40,793 nucleotides of DNA from Candidatus Eiseniibacteriota bacterium. Lineage in GTDB: Bacteria; Joyebacterota; Joyebacteria; Joyebacterales; Joyebacteraceae. The translations under genes and the position numbers were made by a program. The DNA lies in contig JAUWLR010000010.1 in the NCBI GenBank assembly GCA_030613615.1, positions 1 to 40,793 of the forward strand, read 5' to 3'. The notes under the pieces are model-generated. The model saw only the letters and a program-made list of their open reading frames with translations. It was not told the origin of the DNA and made no database searches. This document shows, one piece after another, positions 1-8,340 of the stretch; within the stretch, counting starts at the first letter, position 1, and each line of letters starts with the position of its first letter.

Positions 1-100
1 AGAGTGGAAACAGGGGATGGGACGCGGCGCAGTCGGCCATGGAACTGGCCGATCTGTACGCCTCGATGAAGTGACAGACGGCGAGAGGGGCGTTCCGTTC

Positions 101-514
101 ATGGACGTGAGAAGGGAAGGCCGCGAGCTCGCCGTCATGCTGCTGTATCGCGAGAAACTGACGGGGCTCACGGACCTGGGCATACCGGACATGGAAGACG
201 CCAGCGAGGAGGCGATCGAGCTGGCGGGGACACTCGTCTCCGGCGTGCGCTCGGGTCTCGAGGGCATAGACGCCGCGATATCCGAGGCGAGCGAGCACTG
301 GGACATCCCTCGCATGGGCATCGTGGACCTCACGGTGCTTCGCATAGGTGTGTACGAACTGCTGGAGCGCCCCGACACATCGATAGCCGTCATTATCAAC
401 GAGGCCGTTGATATAGCACGCAAGTTCAGTTCGGATGAGTGTGGCAAGTTCGTCAACGGGGTCCTCGACCGGATAGCCGGGGACGTCAGGCGCCACGACG
501 ATACGGAGGAGTGA
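101..514 (+). CDS. nusB: Transcription antitermination factor NusB
   Basis: This 137-residue protein has the usual NusB length and pattern. There is an N-terminal Arg/Ala helix (RREGRELAVMLLY), a central W-D-I-P-R-M segment, a D-x-x-x-L-R-I-x-x-Y-E-L helix, and the family hallmark NEAVDIA followed by KFVNGVLDRI near the C-terminus. NusB binds boxA RNA together with NusE (ribosomal protein S10) and supports antitermination of rRNA operons. I chose the ATG at 101 rather than the open-frame start at 17 because GAGAGGGG lies about 10 nt upstream and the extra 28 N-terminal residues have no NusB character. The stop is 10 nt before the next gene, whose ribosome site lies inside the nusB 3' end, so the two are probably co-transcribed. 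Confidence 0.93.
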   Translation: MDVRREGRELAVMLLYREKLTGLTDLGIPDMEDASEEAIELAGTLVSGVRSGLEGIDAAISEASEHWDIPRMGIVDLTVLRIGVYELLERPDTSIAVIINEAVDIARKFSSDECGKFVNGVLDRIAGDVRRHDDTEE

Positions 515-524
515 CAGGCTTCCC

Positions 525-1250
525 GTGCGATACGCCATCGTCAGCGACATACACGGCAACTACGAGGCGTTCACCGCGGTGCTCGAGGTCATCGACGGGA
601 TGGACGTCGACGGCGTCGTCTGCCTAGGGGACGTCGTGGGCTACGGCGCGAATCCGAACGAGGTCGTCCAGCTCGCCAGAACGCGAGCCGACGTGAGCAT
701 CCGGGGCAACCACGACCAGGCCGCGATCGACCCCGCCGAAGAAGCGTACTTCAACTCGTGGGCCGTGCAGGCCATCCGCTGGACGCGCGGCAAGCTGACC
801 GCGGAGAGCGTGGACTACCTCACCGGCCTGGCGTACGAGGCCTTCCTTCCGGACGTCCACCTCGTTCACGCGTCTCCGAGCGAGCCCGAGAAGTGGCGCT
901 ACATCCTGAGCCCCCAGGCGGCGGCACGAGAGTTCGCGAGCTTCAAGGAGTCGTTCTGCTTCATCGGCCACTCACACGTTCCGATGATAGTCCTGAGAAC
1001 GGAAGTCGGGACCAGCGAGCTTCTGGACGGGGAGGTTGCTCTTCCGGCGGGAGCTCGCGTGCTGATCAATGTGGGAAGCGTGGGGCAGCCGCGGAACGGC
1101 GACCCCCGGGCGTGCTTCGCGGTCCTGGACCTGGAGGACCGGAGCGTGCGTCTGGTGCAGGTGCCGTATGACATTGAGACGGCGCGGGCCAAGATAATCG
1201 AGGCTGGACTGCCCAGGTTCCTGGGCGACAGACTCCTGCTTGGACAGTAG
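525..1250 (+). CDS. Metallophosphoesterase (YfcE/diadenosine-tetraphosphatase-like)
   Basis: This is a compact 241-residue calcineurin-like phosphoesterase with all metal-binding blocks in order: SDIHGN (Asp8, His10), GDVVGYG (Asp36), GNHD (Asn62, His63), a lone His115 in VHASP, and GHSH (His149, His151). The family hydrolyses phosphomono- or phosphodiesters with two metal ions; the substrate cannot be read from sequence. The start is a GTG at 525, with GGAGG at 505-509 inside the end of nusB. There is no signal peptide, so it should be cytosolic. It lies between nusB and the glycan cluster and may have a housekeeping role unrelated to glycans. Confidence 0.88.
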   Translation: MRYAIVSDIHGNYEAFTAVLEVIDGMDVDGVVCLGDVVGYGANPNEVVQLARTRADVSIRGNHDQAAIDPAEEAYFNSWAVQAIRWTRGKLTAESVDYLTGLAYEAFLPDVHLVHASPSEPEKWRYILSPQAAAREFASFKESFCFIGHSHVPMIVLRTEVGTSELLDGEVALPAGARVLINVGSVGQPRNGDPRACFAVLDLEDRSVRLVQVPYDIETARAKIIEAGLPRFLGDRLLLGQ

Positions 1251-1272
1251 GGAGTTGAGCGGAGGATCTGAG

Positions 1273-2205
1273 TTGCTGACTGCAAGCGTCGGCGTGATGG
1301 CATACAACGAAGAGCAGAACATCGGCAAGCTCCTGGCGGCGCTCACGGGACAGTCCGTCCAGAACGTGGAGATCCGCCAGATCATCGTCGTGTCCAGCGG
1401 CTCCGTCGACCGCACCGATGACATCGTTCGGGAGTGGGTCGCGAAGGACGAGCGCATATCGCTCATCAGACAGGAGTCGCGTGAGGGCAAGGCGTCCGCC
1501 ATCAACGTGTTCCTGGACGCGGCGGAAGCGGACGTCTTCATCCTCGAGAGCGGCGACACCATCCCCGCGCCCGACTGCGTGGAGCGCATGCTCGCGCCCT
1601 TCCAGGACCCCGGAGTGGGCATGACCGGCGGCAGGCCGGTTCCCGTGGACGACCCGAACACGTTCATGGGTTTCGTTGTCAACATGCTGTGGCGGCTTCA
1701 TCACATGCTCGCGCTCAAGTCGCCGAAGCTCGGCGAGATGGTCGCGTTCCGGTCGTTCGTGCGGTCGATCCCGCCCGACACAGCCGTGGATGAGGCCAGC
1801 ATCGAGGCCCTTGTCGTCGAGCGAGGGATGTCTCTGGCCTACGCGCCCGAGGCCATCATCTACAACAAGGGCGCGTCGACCGTCGGCGATTTCCTCAAAC
1901 AGAGACGACGCATCTACGCCGGTCACATCTGGCTCTCGAAGGTCCAGTCGTACGAGGTCTCCACGAAGAAGGTGGGAGGCATTCTCTCGGTTCTGCTGGA
2001 AGACCTGACGCCTGCCCCGCGCACTCTGTGCTGGACGCTCGGCGGCGTCTTCCTCGAGTTCGTGGGACGACTTCTCGGCACCATTGACTACTACGTGCTG
2101 AAGCGGAATCCCTATACGTGGGAAGTGTCACAGAGCACCAAGAGCCTCGACGCACCCGCGACCCACGACCCAGGAAGCAGGGGGGCGGGGGCGGTCGATG
2201 GTTGA
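1273..2205 (+). CDS. Glycosyltransferase family 2, membrane-associated
   Basis: This is a GT-A fold glycosyltransferase of 310 residues. It opens with a VMAYNEEQNIG nucleotide-sugar motif, then a GSVDRTDDIV block and a segment ESGDTIPAP where family members usually have the DxD metal site; here the first Asp is replaced, leaving SGD. The last 80 residues are hydrophobic and end in a likely membrane-associated helix (GGVFLEFVGRLL). I start it at TTG 1273 because GGAGG at 1261-1265 sits 7 nt upstream; the open frame reaches back to 1240 and overlaps the previous gene. The 3' end overlaps the radical SAM gene by 8 nt. Donor and acceptor sugars cannot be predicted. Confidence 0.85.
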   Translation: MLTASVGVMAYNEEQNIGKLLAALTGQSVQNVEIRQIIVVSSGSVDRTDDIVREWVAKDERISLIRQESREGKASAINVFLDAAEADVFILESGDTIPAPDCVERMLAPFQDPGVGMTGGRPVPVDDPNTFMGFVVNMLWRLHHMLALKSPKLGEMVAFRSFVRSIPPDTAVDEASIEALVVERGMSLAYAPEAIIYNKGASTVGDFLKQRRRIYAGHIWLSKVQSYEVSTKKVGGILSVLLEDLTPAPRTLCWTLGGVFLEFVGRLLGTIDYYVLKRNPYTWEVSQSTKSLDAPATHDPGSRGAGAVDG

Positions 2206-3295
2206 AATCCTGGCGAAGGTCCCACTCTACAAGATGGCGCACGCTACCGGGTGGCCCAGGATCCTGCCGCTCAACCTGACGGTCAGCGTGACCTACCGCT
2301 GCAACTCCCGGTGCCTCACGTGCAACGTCTACACCAAGGACGCGGATGAGTTCACGGTAGATGAGTTCGACCGGACGTTCCGGTCGCTGGGTCGGGCGCC
2401 CTACTGGTACACGATGAGCGGCGGGGAGCCGTTTCTTCGGACCGACCTCACCGACATCTGCGAGAGTGCGTACCGACACGGAAGCCCTGGAATCATTAAC
2501 ATACCGACCAACGGCCTCCTCTCGTCGCGGATACCCGCAATGGTCGAGGAGATCGCGGGACGGTGTGCCAGGACGCAGGTCATCATCAACCTCTCGCTGG
2601 ACGGCATCGGCGAGGAGCACGACAGGATCAGGGGAGTCGACGGGAGCTTCGAGAGGGCCGTCGAGACCTACCGTGGTCTCAGGGCCCTCAAGTCCACGAA
2701 CCTCACGGTGGGCGTTCACACGGTGATCTCGGTCCACAACGTGGAGCGGATACCCGCCATCTACGAGTACGTCACCCGGGAGCTTGCGCCCGACTCGTTC
2801 ATCACGGAAATAGCTGAGGAGCGAGTGGAGCTCGAGACAGTGGGGGCGTCAATCACGCCGTCGGCTTCCGCCTACGCGGGCGCGGTCGACTTCCTGATCG
2901 CGAAGATCAAGGAACAGAACTACTCGGGCATCTCGCGCGTCACCCAGTCGTTCCGGATACGCTACTACGAACTGGTGAAGCGCTTCCTTGCGTCGGGCGC
3001 GCAGCCGATCCCGTGCTACGCCGGAGTGGCGTCGGCCCAGATCGCTCCCGATGGGCACGTGTGGTTCTGCTGCGTCAAAGCCGAGTCCATGGGCAATCTG
3101 CGCGACGTCGACTACGACTTCGGCCGCATCTGGTACGGCAAGAGGGCGACCGAGGAGAGGAAGAGGGTCAGAGCGGGCGAGTGCGCCTGTCCGCTCGCGA
3201 ATGCCGGTTACACGAACATGCTGATGCACGTGCCGACGGTCGCCGGTGTGGCCTTCGAGGTCGCGACGAGACGGCGGGGTGGAAGGGGACGGTAG
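2198..3295 (+). CDS. Radical SAM protein with SPASM-like C-terminus
   Basis: The 365-residue protein has the radical SAM cluster motif C35-x3-C39-x2-C42 (YRCNSRCLTC), followed by a glycine-rich SAM-binding strand (MSGGEPFLR) and a TNG turn typical of the MoaA/PqqE branch. Near the C-terminus, a region beginning IPCYAG with the paired Cys of WFCCVK and a CACP motif resembles a SPASM or twitch auxiliary-cluster domain. Such enzymes cleave SAM to a 5'-deoxyadenosyl radical and often modify peptides or lipids. The gene overlaps the preceding glycosyltransferase by 8 nt and is followed by a DUF362 protein, which also has Cys motifs. No precursor peptide gene was seen nearby, so a lipid or sugar substrate is at least as likely. 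Confidence 0.85.
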   Translation: MVEILAKVPLYKMAHATGWPRILPLNLTVSVTYRCNSRCLTCNVYTKDADEFTVDEFDRTFRSLGRAPYWYTMSGGEPFLRTDLTDICESAYRHGSPGIINIPTNGLLSSRIPAMVEEIAGRCARTQVIINLSLDGIGEEHDRIRGVDGSFERAVETYRGLRALKSTNLTVGVHTVISVHNVERIPAIYEYVTRELAPDSFITEIAEERVELETVGASITPSASAYAGAVDFLIAKIKEQNYSGISRVTQSFRIRYYELVKRFLASGAQPIPCYAGVASAQIAPDGHVWFCCVKAESMGNLRDVDYDFGRIWYGKRATEERKRVRAGECACPLANAGYTNMLMHVPTVAGVAFEVATRRRGGRGR

Positions 3296-3369
3296 GAGCT
3301 AAGGAGGCGGAGGCGCGGCGCCGGCCGCGGAGAATCACAGCGGGCTTCGATCCGAGGGAGAGGGCAGGA

Positions 3370-4509
3370 GTGGCGGTCTTTCTGGACGAGATAGCGCACT
3401 ACAGGCTCGGGGACGTGCAGGACGCGATAGGTCGCGCGCTGGACGAACTGGGCGTGGACCTTTCGGGCAAGCGCACGGCGTTCATCAAGCCCAACCTGGT
3501 GATCGCCGCGAAGCCCCGAACGGCGGTCGTGACGCATCCGGTGGTGGTCGAGGCGCTCGTCAACGTGCTCCGGGAGCGAGGGTTCACTTCGATCTCGATC
3601 GGCGACGGACCGGGGGTCGGACTGGACGTCGAGAAGGTATTCCGCGTGACCGGGTACACGAAGCTCGCGGAGCGCCTGGGGGTCAACCTCGTCAATCTCA
3701 ACACCACGGAGCGACGAAAGAGAAAGTGGAAGTACGGGGAGATGGGAGTTCCCGCGATCGTCGAGGACACCGATCTCTATGTCAACGTACCGAAGCTCAA
3801 GACGCACGGCTACACGAGGGTGACGCTGGCGGTCAAGAACCACAAGGGCCTGTTGTCCGAGGCGGACAAGAAACGCGACCATCAGCTGGGGCTGCACGAA
3901 CCTCTGGCGAGGCAGGCCACCATACGGCCGCCGGACCTCATCGTGCTGGACGGCATAACCGGAGTGGAGGGAGACGGCCCGCTCAACGGCAAGGTCGTGA
4001 AGTCGCGGGTCTTCGCGGTCGGCACGAACATGCTGGAGGTCGACTCGGTGGCGGCGCGTCTGATGGGATTCGATCCCGTCGAGATCGAGCACCTGAGACT
4101 GGCGCACGAGCTCGGGGCGGGCGACATGGACCCCGAGATCAAGGGAGCAGCGCCCTCGAGGGAGTTCGAGCCTGCCAACGAGGCCTTCGGCCGTGTCGCA
4201 AACATCTACTCGTGGCGCGATCCTACCGCTTGCTCCATGTGCATCGACTCGTTCAGCGGCGCCGCACACCTGGCGGTGCGGAAACCGAAGTACTGGTTCA
4301 CGCTCGTGCCCAAGCTGGCGTACTGGGGCGTGTTCAGAAAGCTCCACATCATCCAGGGCAAGGCGGCACGGCTTCCGGGGGAGCCCGGACGTGTCATCTG
4401 CCTCGGACAGTGCACCCGGGGACTTGCGGAGAGCCAGGGCCTCACGCACATCAGCGGGTGCCCGCCCACGCCTGAGGAAGTGGCCGAGACTCTGAGGAAG
4501 GAGCTCTAG
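3370..4509 (+). CDS. DUF362 domain protein
   Basis: This 379-residue protein matches the DUF362 pattern: IKPNLV near residue 40, a TAVVTHPVVVEAL strand, a VPKLKTH motif, LAVKNHKGL, and a DGITGVEGDGPLNG loop. The C-terminal 100 residues contain Cys groups (CSMC; VICLGQC; SGCPP), in keeping with a metal or Fe-S site known in relatives. The open frame begins at 3013 inside the radical SAM gene, but GTG 3370 has GAGGGAGAGG just upstream and begins the conserved sequence. DUF362 proteins have no settled biochemical role. The position directly after a radical SAM enzyme and before a methyltransferase-like protein suggests a shared modification step, which is inference. Confidence 0.82.
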   Translation: MAVFLDEIAHYRLGDVQDAIGRALDELGVDLSGKRTAFIKPNLVIAAKPRTAVVTHPVVVEALVNVLRERGFTSISIGDGPGVGLDVEKVFRVTGYTKLAERLGVNLVNLNTTERRKRKWKYGEMGVPAIVEDTDLYVNVPKLKTHGYTRVTLAVKNHKGLLSEADKKRDHQLGLHEPLARQATIRPPDLIVLDGITGVEGDGPLNGKVVKSRVFAVGTNMLEVDSVAARLMGFDPVEIEHLRLAHELGAGDMDPEIKGAAPSREFEPANEAFGRVANIYSWRDPTACSMCIDSFSGAAHLAVRKPKYWFTLVPKLAYWGVFRKLHIIQGKAARLPGEPGRVICLGQCTRGLAESQGLTHISGCPPTPEEVAETLRKEL

Positions 4510-4512
4510 CGG

Positions 4513-5367
4513 ATGCCCGCGACCCAGAAGGACACCGGACTGGGGACCACCTACGAGCGCATCGCCGTGGCGCGGCTCCTGGCGGGGCTCGCAGACCGAT
4601 ACACCATCAGCAAGGTCCTCGAGGGGCCCACCGATGGCATAACGGGCATAAGCGGGCTCAACAGCGTCCCGCTCGCGCGGGCCGGGGCCTCCGTCGAACT
4701 CGTGCTTCGCGACCCCGACGAGGTCGCACTTGCCGAACGCGCCTGGGAGGCGCTCGGCCTGAGCGACAGGGTCGCCATTCGGGCGGCCGATGGGGATTCG
4801 CTCGGCGCCGAGCCGCGCTCGCATGACCTCGTGTGGAATTTCAACTCGCTGCCGCAGGTCGGCTCGGCCGATGCGCTTCTGGACGAGATGTGCGAGGCGA
4901 GCAGCAGGTTTGTCATGGTCTTCGTCTCCAACACCTGGAACTACGGGTTCCCGATCCACCGGCTCCATCACAAGGTGGCGCGTGAGCCGTGGAGCCACGG
5001 GGATATCTCCGTGATGAACACTGGTGCGGTCGCCAGGAAGCTGGCCGACCGGGGATTCAAGGTCGTCGAGCGCCTGCTTGTCGATACCCCGTGGTGGCCA
5101 GACATCGACTCACCGATAGAGGAGGTGGCCGCGACGTTCCTTCCCTTCCTGAAGAGGTTCGTCAGCGGTTCGAAGAGGCTGGAGAGGTACACGTGGACCA
5201 TCGACACGCTGCCCTACTTCGATGACGAGCGCCTCGCCCGGCTCCTGCCCGATATCGAGAAGCACTTCGCGATAGAGAACACACGTGTGAAACCCCTGAA
5301 GATCTTCTTCGCACACCACCGGGGTGTCCTGGCGCGGAGGACAGGCGGGGGGGAGGCGACCGCTTGA
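4513..5367 (+). CDS. Methyltransferase-like protein (class I SAM fold, tentative)
   Basis: The 284-residue protein shows an early GITGISGLNS loop followed by a strand ending VLRDPDEV, as in the glycine-rich SAM site and acidic ribose-binding residue of class I methyltransferases. A later SHDLVWNFNSLPQV segment resembles motif IV. The C-terminal half (KHFAIENTRVKPLKIFFAHHRG) is not recognisable. There is no signal peptide or membrane helix. The start ATG 4513 has AAGGAG 9 nt upstream, at the end of the DUF362 gene. The stop overlaps the start of the next gene. The fold assignment is moderately sure; methylation activity and substrate are not established. Confidence 0.6.
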   Translation: MPATQKDTGLGTTYERIAVARLLAGLADRYTISKVLEGPTDGITGISGLNSVPLARAGASVELVLRDPDEVALAERAWEALGLSDRVAIRAADGDSLGAEPRSHDLVWNFNSLPQVGSADALLDEMCEASSRFVMVFVSNTWNYGFPIHRLHHKVAREPWSHGDISVMNTGAVARKLADRGFKVVERLLVDTPWWPDIDSPIEEVAATFLPFLKRFVSGSKRLERYTWTIDTLPYFDDERLARLLPDIEKHFAIENTRVKPLKIFFAHHRGVLARRTGGGEATA

Positions 5368-6410
5368 ACCGGCGACTCCGCATAACGCTTGCGATCTTGG
5401 CGGGCGTGGTCCTGCTGGCGCTGGCGCTCTGGGGCGTGGACGCGACCGAGCTTCGGCGCAGCATCGCGGGGGCGAAGATCGGGTGGCTGGTCGCCGCCGC
5501 CGTGCTGTACCTCACGGCGTACTTCGTGCGAAGCCTGCGATGGCGAGCCATCCTTCACCCCATCGTTCGCGTGCGCGTGTCCGAAAGCTTCCACATGCTG
5601 ATGGCCGGATACTTCCTCAACTACATCATCCCCATCAGGGCGGGAGAGGTGGCGAAGTCGATCTTCCTCAAGCGCCTCAAGGGAATCCCCGTAGCCGCGA
5701 GCCTCCCCACGGTGTTCGTCGACAAGCTCTTCGAGCTCGTCTCGATACTCTTCGTCGTCACCATGGTGCCGATACTCTCCATCAACATGAGCGCCACGCT
5801 GGCCGCGCTCATCTACACCGTGCTGGCCATCTTCCTGCTGGCAATCGCCTTGCTCTTCTTCGCGTTCCGCAACCCGGACGGCGCCTCGCGGCTGCTGTGC
5901 GGTCTGTTCTCGTGGCTGCCCGGTGGTGTCTACAAGAGGCTGTCCGAGTTCATCGGTCTCTTCGTCCAGGGCATGGGGGTCGCCAGACGCGAGGCGCGCA
6001 TGCTCTGGTCGTTTCTGGGACTCACCGGTCTTGCGGTGCTCATTGACGGGCTCTACTTCTACTTCATGTTCAGGGCCTTCTCGGTGGATGTCGCCTTTAC
6101 GAGAGTGCTCTTCGGGTATACTCTCCTGACGTTGTCTTACATCCTGCCGACGCCCCCCGCTCAGATCGGCTACAACGAGTTCGTCATTGGGCTGATATTC
6201 GCGGGGGGAGTTGCGGCGGTGGGGGTGGCGCGCCATGAGGTAATGGCGGTCGTCATAGTCGCACACGCAATGACCGGGCTTCTCATAGCCGGCGTCGGCA
6301 TGTGGTCATTCGGCGCAATGGGGATCAGGGGGGGAGAGAGCTTCAGGAAGGTCGCCGGTGCGGACGCGCCGGGCGAAATGGCAGAGAGCGGGAGGTCGGA
6401 GCATGAGTGA
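5364..6410 (+). CDS. LPG-synthase-TM / UPF0104 flippase-like membrane protein
   Basis: The 348-residue protein is almost entirely hydrophobic, with about eight predicted membrane helices. It contains the family's signature blocks: a charged RSLRWRAIL after the second helix, LNYIIPIRAGEVAKS, and VFVDKLFELVS. These mark the lysylphosphatidylglycerol-synthetase transmembrane family, whose members act as lipid flippases or as membrane parts of lipid-modifying enzymes. A catalytic LPG synthase domain is absent, so a flippase-like role for an undecaprenyl or glycolipid intermediate fits the cluster. It starts at TTG 5364, overlapping the previous stop, with GGGAGG 8 nt upstream. Its stop overlaps the following epimerase start. 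Confidence 0.85.
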   Translation: MNRRLRITLAILAGVVLLALALWGVDATELRRSIAGAKIGWLVAAAVLYLTAYFVRSLRWRAILHPIVRVRVSESFHMLMAGYFLNYIIPIRAGEVAKSIFLKRLKGIPVAASLPTVFVDKLFELVSILFVVTMVPILSINMSATLAALIYTVLAIFLLAIALLFFAFRNPDGASRLLCGLFSWLPGGVYKRLSEFIGLFVQGMGVARREARMLWSFLGLTGLAVLIDGLYFYFMFRAFSVDVAFTRVLFGYTLLTLSYILPTPPAQIGYNEFVIGLIFAGGVAAVGVARHEVMAVVIVAHAMTGLLIAGVGMWSFGAMGIRGGESFRKVAGADAPGEMAESGRSEHE

Positions 6411-7383
6411 GATGGTCCTCGTGACGGGCGCGGCGGGCTTCATAGGCTCGCATGTCGTCGAACGTCTGCTGGCGGACGGGAAGACCGTGCGCGGCGTGGA
6501 CGCCTTCACCGACTACTATCCGCGTGCGCTCAAGGAAGAGAACCTGAGGGCGGCCCTCAAGCACGATGCGTTCGACTTCATCGAGGCCGACCTCGCGGTG
6601 ACCGACCTTGCACCGCTCCTCGACGGAGTGACGTCCGTCTGTCACCTGGCCGCGCAGGCCGGCGTTCGCGCGAGCTGGGGATCTACCTTCTCGACGTACA
6701 TCGACTGCAATGTTCTGTCGAGTCAGCGCCTGCTCGAGGCGGTGAAGGACCGGGGCGTCTCGAAGTTCGTGTACGCGTCCAGCTCCTCTGTCTACGGGGA
6801 GACCACGGACCTTCCGATGCGCGAGAGCGGACTGACGTGCCCCGTGTCTCCGTACGGCGTGACCAAGCTGGCGGCGGAGCATCTCGCGGTCCTGTACCAC
6901 CGGAACTACGGAGTGCCGACGGTGTCGCTGAGGTACTTCACCGTCTACGGTCCCAGGCAGCGGCCCGACATGGCGTTCAACCGCTTCATCCGCGCCGGGC
7001 TCCTCAATGAGCCCATAACGATCTTCGGCGACGGGCGGCAGACGCGCGATTTCACCTACATCACCGACACGGTCAGCGCGACCGTGGCGGCCCTGGAATC
7101 GGGTCCCGACGGGAGCGTGATGAACGTGGGAGGCGGAAGCCGTGTCACACTCAATGAGGCACTCGACGCCATAGAGGGCACGCTCGGTGTCAAGCTGGAG
7201 AGACGCTACGTCGAGCGCGCCAGAGGGGACGTCACGGACACACTCGCGGACAACTCGAGGGCCGGGGAGGCTCTCGGCTTCTGTCCGCGCGTCGGGCTCG
7301 AGGAAGGCCTGGCGCTCGAGAGGCGGTGGATCGAATCGACCGTGCTGACGCCCAGCGCGGGCGCGAACGGGGAGGTCGACTGA
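6403..7383 (+). CDS. NAD-dependent nucleotide-sugar epimerase/dehydratase (extended SDR)
   Basis: This 326-residue extended short-chain dehydrogenase has the NAD-binding TGAAGFIGS (residues 8-16), the SSSSVYG strand with the catalytic Ser, and the catalytic pair Tyr151/Lys155 (SPYGVTK). The LRYFTVYGPRQRPDMA block is typical of UDP-glucose and UDP-glucuronate 4-epimerases. It probably supplies an epimerised UDP-sugar to the neighbouring transferases; the exact sugar is not fixed by sequence. The ATG at 6403 is chosen over the open-frame start at 6358 because GGAGG is 7 nt upstream and the Rossmann strand follows at once. It overlaps the preceding gene by 8 nt. Confidence 0.88.
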   Translation: MSEMVLVTGAAGFIGSHVVERLLADGKTVRGVDAFTDYYPRALKEENLRAALKHDAFDFIEADLAVTDLAPLLDGVTSVCHLAAQAGVRASWGSTFSTYIDCNVLSSQRLLEAVKDRGVSKFVYASSSSVYGETTDLPMRESGLTCPVSPYGVTKLAAEHLAVLYHRNYGVPTVSLRYFTVYGPRQRPDMAFNRFIRAGLLNEPITIFGDGRQTRDFTYITDTVSATVAALESGPDGSVMNVGGGSRVTLNEALDAIEGTLGVKLERRYVERARGDVTDTLADNSRAGEALGFCPRVGLEEGLALERRWIESTVLTPSAGANGEVD

Positions 7384-7386
7384 CAC

Positions 7387-8340
7387 ATGGATATCTCTGT
7401 TGTAATACCGCTTCTGAACGAGGCCGACAGCCTGAAAGAGCTCTACGAGCGCATCGACGGCGCGCTCGGTCCTCTCGGGCGCGAGTGGGAAGTCATCTTC
7501 GTCAACGACGGAAGCACCGATTCGTCGATGGACGTCCTGCGAACCCTCCACGAGCAGAATGAGAACGTCACCGTGCTCGCCTTCGGGAGGAACCTGGGCA
7601 AGTCGGCCGCGCTCAGCGTGGGGTTCAAGGAAGCCGCGGGCGACGTCGTGTTCACCATGGACGCCGACCTGCAAGACGACCCCTCCGAGCTGCCCGGAAT
7701 GCTCGAGGTGATAGAGAGCGGGTACGACCTCGTGTCGGGGTGGAAGAAGGAGCGCAAGGACCCGCTCTCGAAGCGACTTCCGTCGAAGCTCTACAACGCG
7801 GTTACCAGCAAACTGTCCGGTGTCGGGATCCACGACATGAACTGCGGGCTCAAGGCGTACCGCGCGCAGGTCGTCAAGACCATCAAGGTGTACGGGGAGC
7901 TTCACCGCTACACACCGGTTCTGGCACAGTGGGCCGGATTCAGAGTGACCGAGGTTCCGGTCAAACATCACGCGCGGCAGTACGGCCGCTCGAAGTTCGG
8001 GGCCGAGCGTTTCATCAGGGGGTTCTTCGACCTCCTGACGGTGCTGTTCCTGCGGCGCTACGTCACGAGACCGCTCCATCTCTTCGGCATGCTGGGCGCG
8101 CTGCTCTTCTCCGGCGGGTTCCTGGCGGGGCTCTACCTCACGGTCCTGAAGGTAATGGGGCAGGCGATAGGTCGCAGGCCCCTCCTGACGCTCGCCATCC
8201 TCCTCATGGTCGTCGGCGTGCAGTTCATCTCGTTCGGACTCCTTGGGGAGATGGTGGCGAATCTCAGAGGTGACGGTATCTCCTATCCGGTGAGGGAGCG
8301 TCTCGGGCGGAAGGATGGTGGGCTTGGCGACAACTCCTGA
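7387..8340 (+). CDS. GT2 polyprenyl-phosphate glycosyltransferase with C-terminal TM (GtrB/DPM1-like)
   Basis: The 317-residue protein begins VVIPLLNEADSL, carries VNDGSTDSS, and has a DADLQDDP metal-binding motif (Asp92, Asp94). After the catalytic domain come two hydrophobic helices around residues 229-252 and 263-287, the layout of GtrB and related enzymes that transfer a hexose from a nucleotide sugar onto polyprenyl phosphate. The product would be a lipid-linked sugar donor for GT-C membrane enzymes, and two such candidates (YfhO- and GT87-type) occur later in the cluster. GGGGAGG at 7370-7376 precedes the ATG by 10 nt. The 3' end overlaps the next gene by 26 nt. Confidence 0.9.
   Translation: MDISVVIPLLNEADSLKELYERIDGALGPLGREWEVIFVNDGSTDSSMDVLRTLHEQNENVTVLAFGRNLGKSAALSVGFKEAAGDVVFTMDADLQDDPSELPGMLEVIESGYDLVSGWKKERKDPLSKRLPSKLYNAVTSKLSGVGIHDMNCGLKAYRAQVVKTIKVYGELHRYTPVLAQWAGFRVTEVPVKHHARQYGRSKFGAERFIRGFFDLLTVLFLRRYVTRPLHLFGMLGALLFSGGFLAGLYLTVLKVMGQAIGRRPLLTLAILLMVVGVQFISFGLLGEMVANLRGDGISYPVRERLGRKDGGLGDNS

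Noticed and set aside
3208-4998. A 596-residue minus-strand open frame
   Set aside because: It covers the DUF362 gene and the methyltransferase-like gene on the other strand and has no recognisable motif or ribosome site.
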